DNA of 64,000 bases, from contig CAUYUJ010017920.1 of the NCBI GenBank assembly GCA_963575745.1, positions 1-64,000 of the forward strand. Reading direction: 5' to 3'. Origin of the DNA: Prorocentrum cordatum (lineage: Eukaryota > Sar > Dinophyceae > Prorocentrales > Prorocentraceae). Shown piece by piece: positions 62,500 through 64,000 of this stretch. The translations under genes were made by a program, and so were the position numbers. Under the pieces are notes generated by a model that was not told where the DNA came from, searched no databases, and was given only the letters and a program-made list of their open reading frames with translations. Position 1 is the first letter of the stretch; each line of letters begins with the position of its first letter.

Positions 62500-63927
62500 G
62501 ACTGGACCGGCGGGGGGAGCCCCGGGGTGCGACCTCCGCGGGCACGACCGCCGCGACCTCGCCCCCTGTCCCCACCGCCGATCCTTGTGGTGGCACCCTC
62601 AGCGCCCGGCTGGGTTGCAGCAGATCCCGACGTCACACGAGCATCCGCAGCCTCGGCCTTCCTCACGGACTGCTCGACCTCACAGTCCTCCTTCATGTGG
62701 CGGGCCACGTGGCTCCTCGGCGGCGGCGCCGTCGACTCGTCCGACTCGCCCAGCGGAGCCAAGTACTTGGCGGTGGCGAACGAGGGGGCACCAGCGCACT
62801 TGTAGGCGTCCACGGTCACGTTGAGCCGGCGCTCGGCCACCACAAGGCGGGCGAGCCCCCCCAGGTTAGCCTGGTCGAAGGATCCGGCCTCCTCTCAAGA
62901 ACTTCTCGAGCCAACTCCGAGGCGTGCCCGTCGTGCGGTACATCATCTTGCAGGTGTGCAGGCGAGTCAGGCCGCCCTCCTGACGCTGGTGGCCCTCGAC
63001 ACAGTCCACCGACTCGTTCGCGGCCTCTCTGAACTCCTTGTACCGCTCCCCTTGGCCGTCCCACTCGATCCAGAACATGCGAGTGTCATCTCGAGCGGCG
63101 TCAGCCAAAGCAACAGTCGACGGAACGCCATCCCGGGCGGGAGCGCCCTCAGCGCCGCTGGCAGCGGCGCCATCCAGGACACCGCCCGGGGGAGAGGAGC
63201 CGAGCGTCGCCACGGGAACTGCCACCTCCAGGAGACGGCCCAGCTCGGCCACACGGCGTGACGCCCAGCCTGCCACGTCGTCCCGCGGCACCAGCTCCAG
63301 ACGAAACGCCCGTCCGCGACGAAGCCCGGGGGCACCCAATCCAGCGCCAATGAGCGTCTCGTTCGACGGGTCCGTGATCGCGCCGATGTCCAGGTCGACC
63401 ACTGGCTCGGTCAGCGCCCAGACGTGCCCCTGCTTCCCGTGGAGTCGGTGCGACGGGCACGGCGGCGCGGCCCACGGGAACACCTCCCCGCCATCCAGCA
63501 GCATGCCAAAGGCGAGCTCCACGTGGGCGGGCCCCCCGGCAGCCGCCTGCCCGCGAGCCTCCATCGCCAGTCGGCACCCGTCGGCCAGCTCCACGAGCCG
63601 AGTAGGGGTCGGCCGCTCGCCGAAGCTGCACAGCTTCCGGCCATCAGCAGGCGATGCACCCCCGTCGGCGATGCGCTCGTCGTCCGAAGGGCCGTCGGTC
63701 AGTGAGGCCCCCGAGAGCAGCTCCTTCCACCAGTAGCCGTCGGGCGAGAGGACCCAGTAGAAGTGCGGACCCACCCGCTCGACAACCTCCTCTCGCCGCG
63801 AGGGCCACACCAGAGCCTCACTCGGTGGCACGGGTCCAGGCCGAAGGGGGCTCGCTCGCCAGTCCAGACCAGCTATCAGCGCCACGCACAAGGCCGGCAG
63901 CGCAGTGGGCCCGCCGGAGGCGGGCAT
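62500..63927 (-). pseudogene. Gag-like region of the DIRS-like element
   Basis: The frame 63927-62866 (353 codons) carries DDTRMFWIEWDGQGERYKEF and MMYRTTGTPRSWLEKFLRGG. A shifted frame (62843-62496) carries ERRLNVTVDAYKCAGAPSFA, KYLAPLGES and HVARHMKEDCEVEQSV. From memory, a W-x-D-GQGxRYK-x-(W/F)R ... R-x-(G)-PRxWLE ... RRxNxxVDAY pattern is common in dinoflagellate retroelement proteins upstream of RT; the structural role is inferred. The shift near 62850 separates the two halves. Confidence 0.55.
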
Positions 63928-63948
63928 GCGGCGCGCCGCCCGTCCTTA

Positions 63949-64000
63949 AACCGAAGACAGGCTATGGAGGGGGGAGAGCGGGGACAGGTGAGAGAGGGCA
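63949..64000 (-). repeat. Terminal direct repeat of the DIRS-like element, 5' copy (cut by window end)
   Basis: Exact match to 57703-57754. It begins 22 bases upstream of the first ORF start and continues off the window. Confidence 0.95.

Larger units (their letters stand above)
57703..64000 (-). mobile_element. DIRS-like (tyrosine-recombinase) retroelement, ~6.2 kb, reaching the window edge
   Basis: Bounded by a perfect direct repeat, 57703-57754 and 63949-64000 (52 bp, cut only by the window end). Between them, on minus, come Gag-like (63927-62500), RT (62499-61240), RNase H (61240-60150), tyrosine recombinase (60180-58771) and methyltransferase-like (58770-57965) regions. Tyrosine-recombinase elements integrate through a circular intermediate and carry split direct or inverted repeats (established). 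At least four frameshifts make this copy inactive. Confidence 0.8.

Overview
The window looks like nuclear DNA of a dinoflagellate (inference). By eye it is GC-rich and dominated by repeats, with one recognisable host gene in 64 kb. The transposable elements carry the reverse transcriptase, RNase H and CCHC arrangements common in dinoflagellate retroelements. That host gene appears to be interrupted by a short inverted-repeat element of the kind called introners in these algae. The mass of CCAAGATGGCC-type repeats and (GAG)n/(CTC)n arrays would fit a Prorocentrum-like genome, but the species cannot be fixed from sequence alone. No rRNA, tRNA, CRISPR array, bacterial operon or virus was recognised.

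Layout. 1-2.3 kb: CCAAGATGGCC minisatellite with a 1.2-kb tandem duplication. 2.5-3.5 kb: decayed C-terminal end of a non-LTR retrotransposon (+). 4-23.9 kb: intergenic DNA made of microsatellites, several dispersed repeat families and short terminal-inverted-repeat (TIR) elements. 24-26 kb: second decayed non-LTR element (-). 26-30.5 kb: short TIR elements, a reversed satellite block and simple repeats. 30.6-33.3 kb: an uninterrupted 882-residue non-LTR retrotransposon ORF (-) with RT, CCHC, RNase H and Zn-finger motifs. 33.4-38.5 kb: TIR elements and a very long (CAT)n tract. 38.6-40.4 kb: a family 8 glycosyltransferase-like gene (-) with one canonical intron and one 200-bp inserted TIR element. 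41-45 kb: minisatellites and a local AT-rich block. 45.3-47.5 and 55.2-57.5 kb: two arrays of the same ~160-bp satellite in the same orientation. They bracket a ~7-kb dead Helitron (-) at 48.0-55.1 kb. 57.7-64.0 kb: a tyrosine-recombinase (DIRS-like) retroelement (-) with Gag-like, RT, RNase H, recombinase and methyltransferase-like regions, bounded by a perfect 52-bp direct repeat.

Most of the coding signal belongs to transposons at different stages of decay. The LINE ORF is open throughout. The DIRS-like element is shifted in its RT active site and elsewhere. The Helitron has lost a catalytic His, the Walker A Lys and several reading-frame joins. The most informative structure is in the glycosyltransferase gene: deleting the inserted element together with one copy of its AAGAAG flank rejoins the two exon frames exactly.
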